Positions 48,128 through 49,037 of a DNA stretch of 49,037 nt are shown piece by piece (the first letter of the stretch is position 1; each line of letters starts with the position of its first letter). The stretch covers positions 1 to 49,037 of the forward strand of contig JAZNBS010000022.1 in the NCBI GenBank assembly GCA_045587185.1, written 5' to 3'. The DNA comes from UMGS172 sp045587185. Its GTDB lineage: Bacteria > Bacillota > Clostridia > Oscillospirales > Acutalibacteraceae. The notes below the pieces were generated by a model that saw only the letters and a program-made list of their open reading frames with translations, was not told where the DNA came from and did not search any database. Made by a program: the position numbers and the translations under genes.

Positions 48128-49037
48128 TGAAGGTTTTGCAAATTAATTCTGTATGCGGTATTCGAAGTACGGGAAGAATTTGTGCAGATATTGCAGAAGT
48201 GTTAGAAAAAGAGGGGCATGACTGCAAGATAGCTTACGGTAGAGAAACTGTTCCAGAGAAATATAAGAAATATGCTGTTAGAATCGGTTCTGATTTGAGT
48301 AATAAATTAGATGCTGTGAAAACCCGTATATTAGATAATGCAGGGTTTAATTCCTACAGAGAAACCGAAAAGTTTTTAAAGTGGGTTAAAGAATATAATC
48401 CTGATATTATTCATTTGCATAATATCCATGGCTATTATATAAATATTGAATTGCTTTTTAAGTTTTTAAAAGAATTTAATAAACCTGTTGTTTGGACCTT
48501 GCATGACTGCTGGGCATTTACAGGACATTGTGCGCACTATGATTTTGCGGGTTGCAAAAAATGGAAAACCTTATGTTATGATTGCAAATTTACAAAAGAT
48601 TATCCCACGGGTTATGTTTTTGATAGGTCTAAGAAAAACTATCAAAAAAAATCAGAAGTTTTCAATTCGTTGGATAAATTATTTTTTGTTGCAGTATCAA
48701 ATTGGATTGCAAATCAGCAAAAGCAGTCTTTTGTGAAAGAAAATCCTGTAACAGTTATTCATAACGGAATTGATTTAAAACAGTTTAAACCAACAAAAAG
48801 CAAATTTAGAGAAAAATATAAAATTTCAGATAAAAGGGCATATCTCGGGGTTGCGACCTTTTGGAACGACCGAAAAGGATTTGATACTTTTTTAGAGCTT
48901 TCTAAAATGATTAATGAAAATGAAGTTATTGTTATGGTTGGTGTTACCAAAGAACAAATGAAGCTTCTGCCTCAAAATATAATTGGAATTGAGCGAACTA
49001 ATAATATCAGTGGATTAGCCGAGATTTATACCGCTTG
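48127..49037 (+). CDS. Glycosyltransferase family 4 protein, runs off right edge
   Basis: 303 codons are visible from ATG 48127, starting MKVLQINSVCGIRSTGRICA. This N-terminus, with IHLHNIHGYYINIELLF and WTLHDCWAFTGHCAHYDFAG followed by CKKW, is typical of GT4 enzymes of colanic-acid and capsule loci. The donor domain begins with VIHNGIDLKQFKP and LGVATFWNDRKGFDTFLELS. It is incomplete because the sequence ends. It continues the polysaccharide operon. Confidence 0.9.
   Translation, partial: MKVLQINSVCGIRSTGRICADIAEVLEKEGHDCKIAYGRETVPEKYKKYAVRIGSDLSNKLDAVKTRILDNAGFNSYRETEKFLKWVKEYNPDIIHLHNIHGYYINIELLFKFLKEFNKPVVWTLHDCWAFTGHCAHYDFAGCKKWKTLCYDCKFTKDYPTGYVFDRSKKNYQKKSEVFNSLDKLFFVAVSNWIANQQKQSFVKENPVTVIHNGIDLKQFKPTKSKFREKYKISDKRAYLGVATFWNDRKGFDTFLELSKMINENEVIVMVGVTKEQMKLLPQNIIGIERTNNISGLAEIYTA

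Noticed and set aside
1..49037. CRISPR arrays, tRNA/rRNA genes, transposases, phage genes
   Set aside because: I saw no regularly spaced direct repeats, no tRNA-like TTCGAATC arm contexts and no integrase or transposase motifs in either strand.

Overview
The window looks like a chromosomal segment of an anaerobic, low-to-mid GC Gram-positive bacterium of class Clostridia (Bacillota), probably an Oscillospiraceae/Ruminococcaceae-type gut commensal. The reasons are two Bacillus/Clostridia gene orders (miaB-ymcA-mutS-mutL-miaA and yggS-sepF-ylmH-divIVA-ileS-lspA-rluD), a sporulation regulator remnant (SpoIIID-like), a Firmicutes-type LexA box, AGGAG-type ribosome binding sites, frequent TTG/GTG starts and a two-gene (split) transketolase. 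No taxonomic marker such as 16S rRNA is present, so the placement is inference.

Layout. 1-1.3 kb: start of a leftward malic enzyme gene, then small degraded peptide genes and hairpins. 1.3-8.3 kb: an AT-rich seven-gene rightward operon for oxidative sugar or sugar-acid catabolism (lactonase, IlvD/Edd dehydratase, HpcH/HpaI aldolase, KDPG aldolase, KDG kinase, DapA-family aldolase, SDR dehydrogenase). Together these could run both a non-phosphorylating and a phosphorylating Entner-Doudoroff-type route; the sugar is unknown and no transporter or regulator is in the cluster. 8.3-11.4 kb: leftward operon of an XRE regulator, a calcineurin-like phosphatase and an aldo/keto reductase, with a histidine phosphatase diverging from it. 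11.6-14.0 kb: leftward polar amino acid ABC importer. 14.3-20.3 kb: uvrA, a DUF5685 protein, a Cys-tailed J-domain protein, a membrane protein and an orphan rhaD.

20.5-39.0 kb is a long, dense rightward housekeeping block. It holds tRNA modification (miaB, miaA), an RNase Y-complex protein of the YmcA/YlbF family, mismatch repair (mutS, mutL), an HlyD-like membrane protein, the division/growth cluster (yggS, sepF, ylmH, divIVA), ileS, lspA, rluD and split transketolase. Many genes overlap or lie less than 30 bp apart, and the block ends in a strong terminator.

39.1-49.0 kb is AT-rich and accessory. It has a sigma factor with a membrane anti-sigma-like partner, a GtrA/FAD-oxidoreductase pair on the minus strand, a 67-aa membrane protein behind a perfect LexA box and a consensus promoter, a truncated spoIIID, and the start of an exopolysaccharide operon (initiating phosphoglycosyltransferase, ATP-grasp enzyme, HAD hydrolase, two GT4 glycosyltransferases) that runs off the right edge. 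The most novel-looking item is the SOS-box-controlled small membrane protein at 43376-43648. I found no rRNA, tRNA, CRISPR array, transposase or prophage genes.
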